Assembly (NCBI GenBank): GCA_900642245.1
Contig: CAAAJI010000105.1
Span: 74,369 to 138,368 of the forward strand
From: Fragilaria radians
Taxonomy: Eukaryota > Bacillariophyta > Fragilariophyceae > Fragilariales > Fragilariaceae
DNA: 64,000 nucleotides
Direction: 5' to 3'
Positions 1-10,022 of the stretch are shown here, piece after piece. The translations under genes and the position numbers were made by a program. The number at the start of each line of letters is the position of its first letter. Position 1 is the first letter of the stretch. Below the pieces are notes generated by a model that saw nothing but the letters and a program-made list of their open reading frames with translations, was not told the origin of the DNA and searched no databases.

Positions 1-423
1 GATCCACAAGGGAATGGCGCCAAACGTGCCATGTTAATGTCCTTACGACATGCAAATATTCATGATTTTTCATCTGTAAATTACGTCAATGCACATGCAA
101 CTTCAACACCTATGGGAGATGATATCGAAGCTAGAGCCATCGATTCAATGTTTGGTGCAAACGTTTTTGTTAGTGGAACCAAAGGAGCAACGGGTCACTT
201 ACTTGGAGCAGCTGGAGCAGTGGAAGCCGCCTTTACTATTCAAGCAATCCTGGAAAAAATAATTCCTCCTACTCGAAACTTAGAATCGATTGCAGAGTCT
301 GAAAGAGTTTCATTTCAGCATGTCCAAGATGTCTTGAAGAAGGATGATCTAAATATCGCTATGTCAAACAGCTTTGGCTTTGGTGGGACAAATGTATCAC
401 TTACTTTCAAATCATGGATGTAA
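1..423 (+). CDS. fabF: Beta-ketoacyl-ACP synthase (KAS I/II type), C-terminal part
   Basis: Condensing enzyme of type II fatty-acid synthesis, which elongates acyl-ACP with malonyl-ACP in the plastid or mitochondrion. The frame is open from base 1, so the N-terminus, including the active-site Cys and any targeting peptide, lies outside the window; this is the last 140 residues. Visible family motifs are the first catalytic His in NAHATSTPMGD, the Lys and second His in GTKGATGHLLGAAGAVEA, and the C-terminal loop NSFGFGGTN. These match FabF/OXSM-type synthases. Without the front half, plastid and mitochondrial isoforms cannot be told apart. The gene ends tail to tail with the next one, 153 bp away. 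Confidence 0.93.
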   Translation, partial: DPQGNGAKRAMLMSLRHANIHDFSSVNYVNAHATSTPMGDDIEARAIDSMFGANVFVSGTKGATGHLLGAAGAVEAAFTIQAILEKIIPPTRNLESIAESERVSFQHVQDVLKKDDLNIAMSNSFGFGGTNVSLTFKSWM

Positions 424-576
424 AATTAGCATAAATACTCTATTCAAGCAACGCACACACAACAAATTACGCCATAATTATTCTTAATGTAATTGTTTAA
501 GAAAATGATAAAAGGTACTGTTTAATCATCGTTCCAGCTGTACTTCGTCGAGTAATGACGATTGCATGTGCTTGTC

Positions 577-3500
577 CTAAATTGGTTGCACAGATCCAAC
601 TTGATTTTGTAGCGGGCCCCATTCTTTTACTATGCTAAAGATTGATTCCGAGTCACTTTTCTTGTTCAAGCCGGGAAGATCGTAAATTGCATTGTGAATA
701 TCCTTGGTGGGATCTGCGGGATCTTCCCAATCTATTAGAGTGTGGCTTATCTTTGAGATGTCGCAGAAAAGAGTGGGATATAGTGCTCCCTCAAGCTTTA
801 CCTGAGGTATATATCCATAAATTCCTGGAGTTTCAGAAAAGTTAAGGTTGCGAGGCTTATCTTCCCTACAATATCCACCATATAAGAAATGGTGTATACG
901 TTTGCGAAAGGCTTCAAGATACAAAAGACCTACAAAGGCAATCACAATCACAGACGTCCATCCAAAAATAACAGTGAAATCTTGTCCTGGTTCCATCCAT
1001 TCTCCTCCCTTTGGCTGGGAAGTGGGAATAGCGGGAAAGGCTGGTCGTGGATTGTAGCGCAACATATCTTGATTACAATATTTGTATACTGTATCACCAT
1101 TGGAAATTGCGATACGAACTGATTCTCCATCGGCTGTCGTACCTGTAAAGTTGCCTATGTAGAGTTGTGATACTGTCTGATTCAACTTACACGCGTTATC
1201 GTAAGGAAATGAGGCAAAGTTATAGGACGACATGATGGCATATGCCACAACCGCAGCAGGGAAGAAATATATTCTACTAAGGTCGGCAATAGGAGTACCA
1301 ATCGAAGGAGCAGGTGCCCAGTTTCGGAGAAGACAAAATTTGTCCACCCAATATCGCACTCCTAGTGTCCCAGAGGCCCAAAAGAAGCCAGCGGGGAATA
1401 AAAGTGCATAGAAAAATGTCAAAAAGAGGACGTTTGTCATATCCTACCGATAAGAAATACAAATTTCGGATTTAGAACGATTATTTCGACAAATAGAGTT
1501 ATCATCTTGGATCCAATTTACTTACTGTATAGCGTTCTGAGAGGTAATATCTTGTCCCACTGAAGTACGCATTCATTCGGCGTTGATCCGGTGCCCTAGG
1601 AGCCAATACATGTCGATATACGTGACCTGGTATGTCCAGTACTTGTGTGATTGGAGTCTTCAAAAGTTCGGTGATAAAAATAGCGTACATCGCTGGAATT
1701 AACGATTTTGGCTGATTGTGAAGCGTGTCCGTAAATGGAGTTAAATAGGCGGTCAGAATTGTTGTCAAGATCCAAAAAGCAGCCGTAATTTTGAAATAGT
1801 AACTAGCCTGACGAGATCCCTCAGACGGATGAGATTCTGCATCTGTAATGTAAAGGCAAAATGTTGGAAAGACTGAATTTGTAGCTGTAATAGTCAGCGC
1901 TGCATACGTCGAACCCCGTGTATTGCGCACGTGAACAACAATGTAGCAAAAAATCACAATCAATACAATAGTGGTGGAGAATGTTACACATCGTTGTAGG
2001 AACTGTACCAAAAAACTGTCATCTATATCTTGCCATCGAATACTGGATGGTTCCTGAGGTTCGTCGACACTCAATATGAATTGGCCGCGAAATCGTAAGT
2101 TCTCTTGAATGACAGCAATGTTATTTCTCACGACGTGAATACCACCTACTTTGAGTGCTTGTAGCGCATTTATTTGACTGGTTTCTTTTTCGAAAACGAC
2201 GAACACATTAGTGACGCGATAATGTCGCTGGGATAAATCGTTTCTGATTCGAGCATCTAGGTCCTCGATTTTCGATTTAATGGACGGAGCTTTATCCATC
2301 ATCATGATGGTTTGCAACATTGTTAGGGACATTGCTTTTTCAACCGCTTCAGACAGGTTGCTAATGTTCAGTTTGATTCCAGGCGGTAATAAATCTTCCA
2401 AGGCCATGAGCAATTTTCGCCTTTGAAGTAATGCACGAAGTAGATCATCATTGTTCAAGGTGATAGTTATGGAAGCGACCTGTCCAAACTGCTCAAAGAA
2501 AGCCTTCCATTCGTCAGGATTTCGGGCATCCGGAGGTGGATTTGTGACTTCCACGGCATAATCCGTGGTTGTGAGGGAAGCGTAATCAAGTTTAACTTGC
2601 TCTCGTTTTATGAGTTGATGTAAGAGAAAAATGGCAAGAAAAATAAATAAAAGTGATGCGTAGGATACAAGTCCAACTTGATTTGTAATATCACAATTTG
2701 TAATCTTGATGAACGAAAGCAAAGTTCCATCCTCCAACTGAACCTGTGCATAACGGTCATAAGTTGGAGGAAATCGATCCCAATCAGATTTTGTACACGA
2801 CGGACAAGGTGCCCATGCTTCTGATGTGCAAATGGCACTTGAACGTAGTGATAAAATAGAGATCTGTTTATTGGCTGAGCTGTAGTTATCTGAAAAATAG
2901 TACATCTGATTTGGAATATTTATCATTCCAGCCAAAAGCATGACAATGAACAAAAGGCGCAACGTGTAAAAGTATAATCCTAGAAGGTGAAGAGACATCA
3001 ATATGACTTGGAATGAGGAATTTGATGAATATGGAAACGCATCAAATCATCGAAGTTCTCTCGGTATGATATTTTCAAAATATCTGTTATCATTCACCGG
3101 AAATCTTAATTTATCAAAAGATTTGAATACAAGACACTTTTAGGGTGAACCTACCAATTCCAATACCAAAGCTAGCGAGCTCATCCTCCGATGTATGAAT
3201 GACTGAGTAGAGCTTGGTGGGTATTATATCCTCTCCCGCTCCCGCCTTACGATGAACCGATATCGATCGGTCCATTTCTCGTACATGTCGTGCCAACGTG
3301 ACGTGCTCAAAATAGGACCAGGCACGATCCAAAGATGGAGCATTAGGATGACTTCCTTGGTGCGGGTAATACCAACTATATTTTGATAATATACGTGCCA
3401 AACGACGTCCCCATGTAATTTCGGCTTCGTTATCTTCATACGTATCCATTCCCATGCTACCAATACTACGGCTGGAAGTTTGTTCGGCCAGCAATGGAAA

Positions 3501-3596
3501 GGATTCATCATTCCATCCAAATAACGATGAACGGAAACGTGGAATCATTCTATTATCACTATGATCAGCGTCATTGACATTGTTGTAGCGTGTCAT
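577..3596 (-). CDS. OSCA/CSC1/TMEM63-like (DUF221) membrane channel, three exons
   Basis: Multi-pass membrane protein resembling the OSCA/CSC1/TMEM63 family of osmotically or mechanically gated cation channels. Exons are 3596-3155, 3006-1526 and 1443-577, giving 929 aa. Intron 1 (148 bp, GTAGGT donor, phase 1) and intron 2 (82 bp, GTAAGT donor, CGGTAG acceptor, phase 0) keep the frame. The exon 2/3 junction reads YLSERYTDMTNVLF, a continuous family-like motif, which supports the join. Residues about 1-145 are a soluble N-terminus. A first hydrophobic segment and a Cys-rich luminal stretch follow, then a second helix. Next is a cytosolic domain with the motif NPPPDARNPDEWKAFFEQFG (RNA-recognition-like fold in this family), then about six more hydrophobic segments. 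The family call rests on motif resemblance. An anoctamin-like scramblase is the main alternative. It is divergent from the O-fucosyltransferase-like gene across 206 bp. Confidence 0.75.
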
Positions 3597-3802
3597 TCTG
3601 AATGGAGCAAGGAGGAGGAGGAGCGAGAGTGGAATTTTTGAATCTTCACTTAGCTGACTGACTACTGTTAACTCATTGAGTAGTAAAGTTCAACGCCACA
3701 GTATTACGTAGATTTGGGTAGCGTCGATCAATGTGACCAATGAGAACATTAGTTTATTAAGGAAAGCGTTATTGAAATTGTGTGTGTATACATTTTCTGT
3801 AA

Positions 3803-5170
3803 ATGAGGAAAGGTCGTCATGTCTGGAACAATCCTTACAAGTCGGATAACTTGGGACGCAATAAGATAGCATGCTTTTGTTGTTCCATGATCTTCGTGTT
3901 CCTACTACTTTCAAGTATTCTATGGTATTGCCGTAAAGTGAAAGAAAATCGATCTCAGCCCTCGTCATCATCAGGATTGACAGTACTTGGTCGTCAATCA
4001 TACCAACAACAAACGACGACGACGACAAATGCCGCTAATCGATTTCTTTCCTTGCGGAAGGATCGACATTTAAAGCTCCGTCCTGGAAAAAATGGACTTA
4101 ATAATCAACTACAGTGCCTTACTATTGCTGCTAACTTAGCAATCGCCTACAATCGTACTCTTATACTTCCATCGAATGCCTATACAGGAAGTTACCATGA
4201 CGAAACGCCTATCCCATTTGACAAACTATTTGATGTGCAGAACGTCCGACTTTCAATTCAATTCAACAACGATGAGCCCTGGGAATCCTCCGATTCCATA
4301 GAACTAAACTTCGACCCAGAAACAATTTCGAAACCTGATTTCTTGATGGATCCTCATCCACAAACTCATACTCTAATATTTCCTTGTAGTTATGGAGACT
4401 TACGCCACAGCCTTCCTCCGAATGCTCCCCATCGAGATGAAACTCTACTTCCATGGAATCCATTGTATCGAAAGTTGGCAAACCATGTCATACGTTCCAT
4501 CGAATCGAAACTTGTACCTTTTCAGACTATGAATCATCCTGAATCTAGTACAACACACAACCTTCGTTTGTTGGGTTTGCATATACGACGCGGAGATTTG
4601 TTAGCGTATCCATTGTTGAGTTGCTCCAAAACTCGATATGCACATCGATCGACATTTCGAGAAGGTGGATGGTGGTTGTCTGCCTGTTGTCATCAATTCA
4701 TAAACGCCACTTGTCATGATCCTCTCTCATGGGAGAAATTATTAGCGCACTTACGTTTGGGGAATCAACCCGGAATACCAACTCATCATCAGGATTATGA
4801 TGCAATCTTTGTTGCTACCAATGATGTCAATTACGTACGAAGCTTTCATGTTCCAAATCTTTACACTCTTGATGATTTCTCCTTTGTTCGTAGCTCTCTT
4901 GATGCAGCTGGCTACAACGAAAGTCCTCTTTACGAATTTCTTGTAGAAGAGATGGTTCTAGTCTTGTGTCAGACTTATATTCCTTCCGCTCCATCTTCTG
5001 TGACTGATATTCTGTTGCAAATGAGATTGCAGGAGCATAATAGAGATCAGGTGGATATACACCTTTATGAGACTTACAGCCAGGTCTTATCCGATTTGAA
5101 AGTTGCAAGGGGTGGAGATATAATAAATTGGGAAAAGTTATTAGAGCTCTTGACACCAGAAATCGAGTGA
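3803..5170 (+). CDS. O-fucosyltransferase-like (GDP-fucose) type II Golgi glycosyltransferase
   Basis: Protein of 455 aa with type II topology: a basic N-terminus, one membrane anchor at about residues 22-43, a Ser/Thr-rich stem to about residue 80, and a luminal catalytic domain. The domain opens with GKNGLNNQLQCLTIAANLA followed by RTLILP, and later has LGLHIRRGDLL. These are the two hallmark motifs of the protein O-fucosyltransferase superfamily; the Arg of HIRRGD contacts GDP-fucose in characterised members. The family transfers fucose to protein or glycan acceptors in ER or Golgi; the acceptor cannot be read from sequence. The start is the first ATG in the frame, just before the basic N-terminal stretch. 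It appears to be a single exon, with the OSCA-like gene divergent upstream. Confidence 0.85.
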   Translation: MRKGRHVWNNPYKSDNLGRNKIACFCCSMIFVFLLLSSILWYCRKVKENRSQPSSSSGLTVLGRQSYQQQTTTTTNAANRFLSLRKDRHLKLRPGKNGLNNQLQCLTIAANLAIAYNRTLILPSNAYTGSYHDETPIPFDKLFDVQNVRLSIQFNNDEPWESSDSIELNFDPETISKPDFLMDPHPQTHTLIFPCSYGDLRHSLPPNAPHRDETLLPWNPLYRKLANHVIRSIESKLVPFQTMNHPESSTTHNLRLLGLHIRRGDLLAYPLLSCSKTRYAHRSTFREGGWWLSACCHQFINATCHDPLSWEKLLAHLRLGNQPGIPTHHQDYDAIFVATNDVNYVRSFHVPNLYTLDDFSFVRSSLDAAGYNESPLYEFLVEEMVLVLCQTYIPSAPSSVTDILLQMRLQEHNRDQVDIHLYETYSQVLSDLKVARGGDIINWEKLLELLTPEIE

Positions 5171-5515
5171 TTACTAACAGTCAAATCCCTATTCCAGGGA
5201 ACTTTGCAAGGATTCATCTTCACGATGAGTGAAAGACCAATGACTAGCACCTTGGAAAGTATCTATCATCACTCTATTCGGATTCTAATGGAGTACCTTA
5301 ACATGTATTGTCCCTTTTCATCTGTACATGGCAGTGACATATACCTTTGAGTTCAAATGTGTCATGATCAAAGTAACAAATACATATTTTAAGTGAATCA
5401 CAGGTAATAATTTAATTTTTTAAGACTCCACATTAAGGGTTAATCAACAAACTTTATGACAATAATCATGTTAATCCAACTGATAAATAAGCAATCTTAA
5501 TCCATTCAATGCAGA
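5171..5515. other. Convergent intergenic gap
   Basis: This gap of 345 bp lies between the 3' ends of the fucosyltransferase-like gene and the FAD-fold gene. I see no coding frame, repeat or RNA gene. It is AT-rich and would hold both 3' UTRs. Confidence 0.6.
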
Positions 5516-7342
5516 TTACTGAGGAGGTAGAGAGTACAAATTACAAATCAGAGTTTGCACCCATTGAAAGTAATTCTCGGACCTGCTTTTAGCAGCGTAA
5601 TACTCGGCGAAGAGATCTTTAAGGACAAGGACCTGCTCTTTCCAATCCGATAAGCTTTCAAAGTTATCTAGACCTGAGAGTATGCTGTTAAGATGACCAT
5701 ATGCAACAGCCAGGTGAACTAAGAGTTGAGCACTTTCACAGGCAAGGGTAGCACCATATGCGGCTTGTGGATTAGGTGGAACACATGCATCCCCTCCAAC
5801 AACAATGAGATCCGCTCCAAATTTCTTCTTCAAATCTTCTGACTTGTTCACCATGTTATCGGCTGCGAACTTGACTTCTACTGTGTATCCACCTTCCAAA
5901 ACAATGGATCCATCCACACTAACAGCGTCCCTCTTTTCCTTGTTGTGCTCATTACGCGGTGCATTTGTAAAGATGTAATCAAATCTTCCTTCTTGATTAC
6001 CCTTCATAAAATCTAGAACTTTTTCGAGCTGCGACAGTTGTTTTTCGAACTTTAATTTCCTTTCCTGCAGAGACTCACTCAATAAGCCAGATTCAATTTT
6101 CTTACACTCATTGTTGTATTGACTAATGAGGCTATTCTTCACTCGAATTAAATCCTCCAGATCATTACGAGCGCTTTCGATTGTATAGTCCCAATTCTCG
6201 GCTCCAATTTCGCCCGAACGTACACAAAAAAATTCTCTTTTATCGCTCGATTTAATTCTAAGCCACATATCGCAGTCTGACTTTAGTTCAGGCCAACAGT
6301 GAATATTCATTTGTTCCGAGAGACCTGGGAACAATTGCGCCGTATGGGCACCTGCAAAGAGTGCTACAATGTCTACGGAATCTTGATTAACCTCATTGTC
6401 GAAATAGAGTTCCGGTTTTGCATCAAAAACTAAAGTCGCGCCGTATCTTTTCGCCGAAGCTTGGGCTGCATCAATAGCGCTTCCTAGGATAATTTGAACC
6501 CGATCTGATGTCAACATCTTGGTCGATCCATCATCGTTTGTAACTGTGAAGCGTTGTTGATACTCCACAAGGTGATTGTAGGCTTCTTCGTCTAAAAGAT
6601 CCTTGGCTACATCATAAGCTCGCCAAGATGCATTCTGATAACGACTTCCAACACCACTAACACCAGATTCTGAGCGCTTTTCGTAACCTACCGCTGAAGT
6701 GATACCCATTTTTGCAAGACCACTGATGGCCATGGATCCACCGATTCCTAATCCAACTACTCTAACTTTGACATTCAATTTTTTCTCAGGGATTTTCTGG
6801 ACAAATGTGAAGCTGTTCTCATAAAAGTGCAATGGATACACACGAAAGAATTCATGCAGCCATCCAAATTGGTTAAGAATTAAGTAAAGCCTCTCTTTGG
6901 AATCCAGACAGAACAAATCCATCGCTTCCTTTGTATCCAACGAGGATCCTGCATTAATTCGAGAATCGGAAATTAATAATGCACGAGCTAGGGTAGCATC
7001 AACTGCATGGTCGTGCAGTTGATAGATTAGATTGCTTATACGCTTCCATATCTCCAATCGAATCCTCTCTTCTTCTTGTCGCAATTCCATCAAACACGCA
7101 GCCACAACCGGTTGAGTGTGCCAAACTTTTGCCTGGACAACACGCTGAGGAACTTGACGAAGAGATTTATCGGATAGAGCGACCTTCAATGCAGATACAA
7201 CCTCATCCAGACGTTCCTTGCTAACAGATGACATTTGTTCTAAAATGGCAACTTCGGATTTGTACATGTTCTTTGTGACTGGAATGCTGATGTGGATTCG
7301 TTGAAAAGGATACGAGTTACGATGAAAAATCTTCAACCACAT
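5516..7342 (-). CDS. FAD/NAD(P)-binding Rossmann-fold protein with coiled-coil insert, function unknown
   Basis: Protein of 608 aa starting at the ATG at 7342. About 190 residues of mainly helical sequence precede a dinucleotide-binding motif VVGLGIGGSMAISGL (GxGxxG, near residue 198), followed about 20 residues later by an acidic GYEKR, as in FAD-binding oxidoreductases. Near the C-terminus, VVGGDACVPPNPQAAYGATLA resembles the second FAD-contacting GD motif of monooxygenases and lycopene-cyclase-like flavoproteins. Between them lies a charged, Leu-rich stretch at about residues 385-445 that looks like a coiled coil, unusual inside a flavoprotein. No targeting peptide is obvious. A flavin-dependent oxidoreductase is the best guess; the substrate is unknown. 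Confidence 0.7.
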   Translation of the reverse strand: MWLKIFHRNSYPFQRIHISIPVTKNMYKSEVAILEQMSSVSKERLDEVVSALKVALSDKSLRQVPQRVVQAKVWHTQPVVAACLMELRQEEERIRLEIWKRISNLIYQLHDHAVDATLARALLISDSRINAGSSLDTKEAMDLFCLDSKERLYLILNQFGWLHEFFRVYPLHFYENSFTFVQKIPEKKLNVKVRVVGLGIGGSMAISGLAKMGITSAVGYEKRSESGVSGVGSRYQNASWRAYDVAKDLLDEEAYNHLVEYQQRFTVTNDDGSTKMLTSDRVQIILGSAIDAAQASAKRYGATLVFDAKPELYFDNEVNQDSVDIVALFAGAHTAQLFPGLSEQMNIHCWPELKSDCDMWLRIKSSDKREFFCVRSGEIGAENWDYTIESARNDLEDLIRVKNSLISQYNNECKKIESGLLSESLQERKLKFEKQLSQLEKVLDFMKGNQEGRFDYIFTNAPRNEHNKEKRDAVSVDGSIVLEGGYTVEVKFAADNMVNKSEDLKKKFGADLIVVGGDACVPPNPQAAYGATLACESAQLLVHLAVAYGHLNSILSGLDNFESLSDWKEQVLVLKDLFAEYYAAKSRSENYFQWVQTLICNLYSLPPQ

Positions 7343-7345
7343 CAA

Positions 7346-7706
7346 ATTTCAGATTGCTTTTTTCTTCCCAGTATTTAGTCTTCACTCTATTATTTGAGCA
7401 ACTCTACAACATTCTATTATTAATATGGTAAGTTTGTTATATCTGGAACCTAAAATCCTTCTTGCTTACATAGAAGCATCCTTGAGAGTGCACTATGTCC
7501 TTAGTTCAACTTTTTCTGAAATACGCCAATGCAATGCATGCAATCTTTTAATAAAGACAATTGGCAGAATTTGGGAATAAGGGAAAGATTTTACTTCATT
7601 TACCCATACCCGCTGGGATACATAAATTAGAAGAAGCCAGTACTAAGTAATGGCAATTAGCCTAAGCAAATGCATGATTTACTAGATAGTTTAAGGCATC
7701 AAGCAC
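7346..7706. other. Intergenic gap
   Basis: This gap of about 360 bp lies between two minus-strand genes. It must hold the 5' region of the FAD-fold gene and the 3' UTR of RRP1. I see no other feature. Confidence 0.5.
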
Positions 7707-10022
7707 TTAAAAGTATTCCGAGGACTTTCGACGAGCCCCACTTTTTGAAACCTGCTTGGGCTTGGGAGATTTATTCAGAAGGATGGACTTATCCGGAGTA
7801 ACAGGAATTAGATTTGGCGTTGGCATGGTCAATAGTGCTTTCATTGAAGCGGTATGAGATTTACTATGGTTGAATTTTCCGAATCGTACTCTTCTGGCCT
7901 TTTCCTCTTTAGTCTCCACGGCTGTTTTCTTTTTTCCTTTCACAATTTCATTTGGGAGAACATCAGGCACATTCGTTTTGCTGTCCTTAAGTTTTGAAAT
8001 TGAAGCCATGGCTTTCTTTTGATCCTCTACCGAAATAGTAATTACATTCTCAACTGCAAGATCGGAATCATGATTACATATTTCTCTCTTAGTGCTTTTC
8101 GGTACAGATTGATTTTTCGCCGCCGTGGAATCTGAAGCTTTTACAGAAGAGGTCATAAGTTTTGATTTTTTGGTATTCTTAATGGAAACCGATTCACCAT
8201 AAGAATTTTCGTTTGATTGACTTTCTCCATCTGAAACGCCGTCTTCAACGCTTCCATCGCTAAGTTGTCTCTTCTTCTTCTTCCGCTTCTTTGATTTTTT
8301 TCCAAGAATAACGTCGTTAGCTTCGGGATTTGCATGGCAATCGGAGATATCGACTTCGGAATTAGAGACGTCGTTTTGACTACTAGCGTCAGTAAGTTTC
8401 TCTCCTACTTGGATCTCCTTACCAAGGTTTTCTCCTACCGGATCTCCATTTTCAATATCGCTTTGCTCCGCTGGATCGTCGCAATCTGATAAAACCATTT
8501 TCGTTGCATTAGAGACTTCTTCACAGTTCCGACCTTTTTTTTTCTTTTTCTTCTTCTTCGTTTTTGTTTGATTAGAATCAGAAAATCCAGCTTGATGTGA
8601 TTCACTTTCCTCATGGAAGGTCAAGGGATCATCCACTTCAAGTATACGAACAGCTTCAACATCATCAGTGCTTTCGACTTGATCGAAGACAACATCTTTG
8701 CCAACTTCTTTTAATCTCTTTTTGTAAGCCTTGTACAGACGATAAAGTGATTGACGTGAGTCACCACTGGTGTCGGGGTCACTACCAAGAGAAAATATAA
8801 AATCCGCTATCGTACCAACATGAGCTTCCTTCATAATGAGGCTTTCTTCAGTTGACACATTCTCAGCTTCTGCTAACGCGTCTTCGGAAATGACACTGTA
8901 TTTTTCCAGAAAACGATTCAGAATTTTCTCAATAGCACGACCTTTTACCACCTTGTCGGCACACGACTGTACCAGGGCAAGAAAAGGTTCAAGAACATCA
9001 ATAAGAGTAGCCTCAGTTAATGGCATTGATGCTTTGGAATTCACTTTGGCAAGTTCATCAAGAGAAACATCGATTACGTGTAGACGGAGCCCGTTAGGTA
9101 TCTGAGATAAAACTTCATCATTGATAGTATCGTTGAATAGTCGGATGATTCCAAGATTCCAATGGCGCTTAGCCATATATTCATATATTTGCTCCATCAT
9201 AAGGCGAATCAACGTGTAAAACTTATCGACTCTATACTTATCCATACCGCCCCATTCCCTCCTCAACGTTTGAAAGAAGGTTTTAACGAAGAGTGCTGCC
9301 AAGTGCGCCCCACGGCAATGCTTCATTTCTTTATCATTTAACTCATCTTCGTCGTCGTTCTCTTCGTCCATATCCTCACCTACATGATCTTCCTCGCCCT
9401 GTACACTATCTTCATCGACATTAATGTTTTCTTCCTCTTCGTCATCGCTTTTCCCTTCTGGATCCTCGTCGTCATTTTCATCGACGGTTTCATCCATGAC
9501 AAGATCGTCTTCATCCTCGTCGTCATTCTCACCGTACATATCAAGATAGGTCTTTGCAGCATACTCATCCTCTTCTTCGGTACCCGCGACGCACCAAATC
9601 AGTTCCACAAGATGTTTTGAGAGCTCGTCTTGAACTGGCACACGATCTGCTAAATATAACGTATACCAAAGTCCTTTCCACAGTTTGAGTAAATCTATCT
9701 CAGATAACCCGCCTCCTTCCTTGTCGACTCGGCATCGTGCGGTTAAGTATTGGTTCAAACGACGGACAGTTTCATGACGAATGCGCTGTTCGGGAGAAGC
9801 CAATAACCTACCAAACTTTACCTCAGGGGAATTCAATAAATCTAATTGTGGATCCAAAGGCGGAGCTGATACTTTAGTGCTAAGACCGGCAACTTTTAAA
9901 TGCGCCTTGGCCCTGGCTACATATCCCTGCACTTTCGGCATTTGCGGCCATTTCTGAGACGGGTGGGCTCCCAACTTTCGACGGGCCCGCTTCGTTTCGG
10001 GAAGGGTATCTTCTGCCGTCAT
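7707..10022 (-). CDS. RRP1: Ribosomal RNA processing protein 1 (RRP1/NOP52 family)
   Basis: Nucleolar factor for processing of pre-rRNA toward the 60S subunit. The protein has 771 aa from an ATG at 10022. The Nop52 domain spans about residues 70-300, with FGRLLASPEQRIRHETVRRLNQ, LLKLWKGLWYTLYLADRVPVQ and later FFQTLRREWGGMDKYRVDKFY, all typical of the family. It is split by a long acidic insert (about residues 150-235). The C-terminal half is disordered, with several Lys clusters (one is KTKKKKKKKKG) that would serve as nucleolar localisation signals, and it ends in a basic tail. Length and layout agree with other eukaryotic RRP1 proteins. It appears intronless. The acidic and Lys-rich codon runs create several false frames on both strands. 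Confidence 0.9.
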   Translation of the reverse strand: MTAEDTLPETKRARRKLGAHPSQKWPQMPKVQGYVARAKAHLKVAGLSTKVSAPPLDPQLDLLNSPEVKFGRLLASPEQRIRHETVRRLNQYLTARCRVDKEGGGLSEIDLLKLWKGLWYTLYLADRVPVQDELSKHLVELIWCVAGTEEEDEYAAKTYLDMYGENDDEDEDDLVMDETVDENDDEDPEGKSDDEEEENINVDEDSVQGEEDHVGEDMDEENDDEDELNDKEMKHCRGAHLAALFVKTFFQTLRREWGGMDKYRVDKFYTLIRLMMEQIYEYMAKRHWNLGIIRLFNDTINDEVLSQIPNGLRLHVIDVSLDELAKVNSKASMPLTEATLIDVLEPFLALVQSCADKVVKGRAIEKILNRFLEKYSVISEDALAEAENVSTEESLIMKEAHVGTIADFIFSLGSDPDTSGDSRQSLYRLYKAYKKRLKEVGKDVVFDQVESTDDVEAVRILEVDDPLTFHEESESHQAGFSDSNQTKTKKKKKKKKGRNCEEVSNATKMVLSDCDDPAEQSDIENGDPVGENLGKEIQVGEKLTDASSQNDVSNSEVDISDCHANPEANDVILGKKSKKRKKKKRQLSDGSVEDGVSDGESQSNENSYGESVSIKNTKKSKLMTSSVKASDSTAAKNQSVPKSTKREICNHDSDLAVENVITISVEDQKKAMASISKLKDSKTNVPDVLPNEIVKGKKKTAVETKEEKARRVRFGKFNHSKSHTASMKALLTMPTPNLIPVTPDKSILLNKSPKPKQVSKSGARRKSSEYF

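Noticed and set aside
9384..9620. Plus-strand hydrophobic frame
   Set aside because: Antisense shadow of the acidic insert of RRP1.
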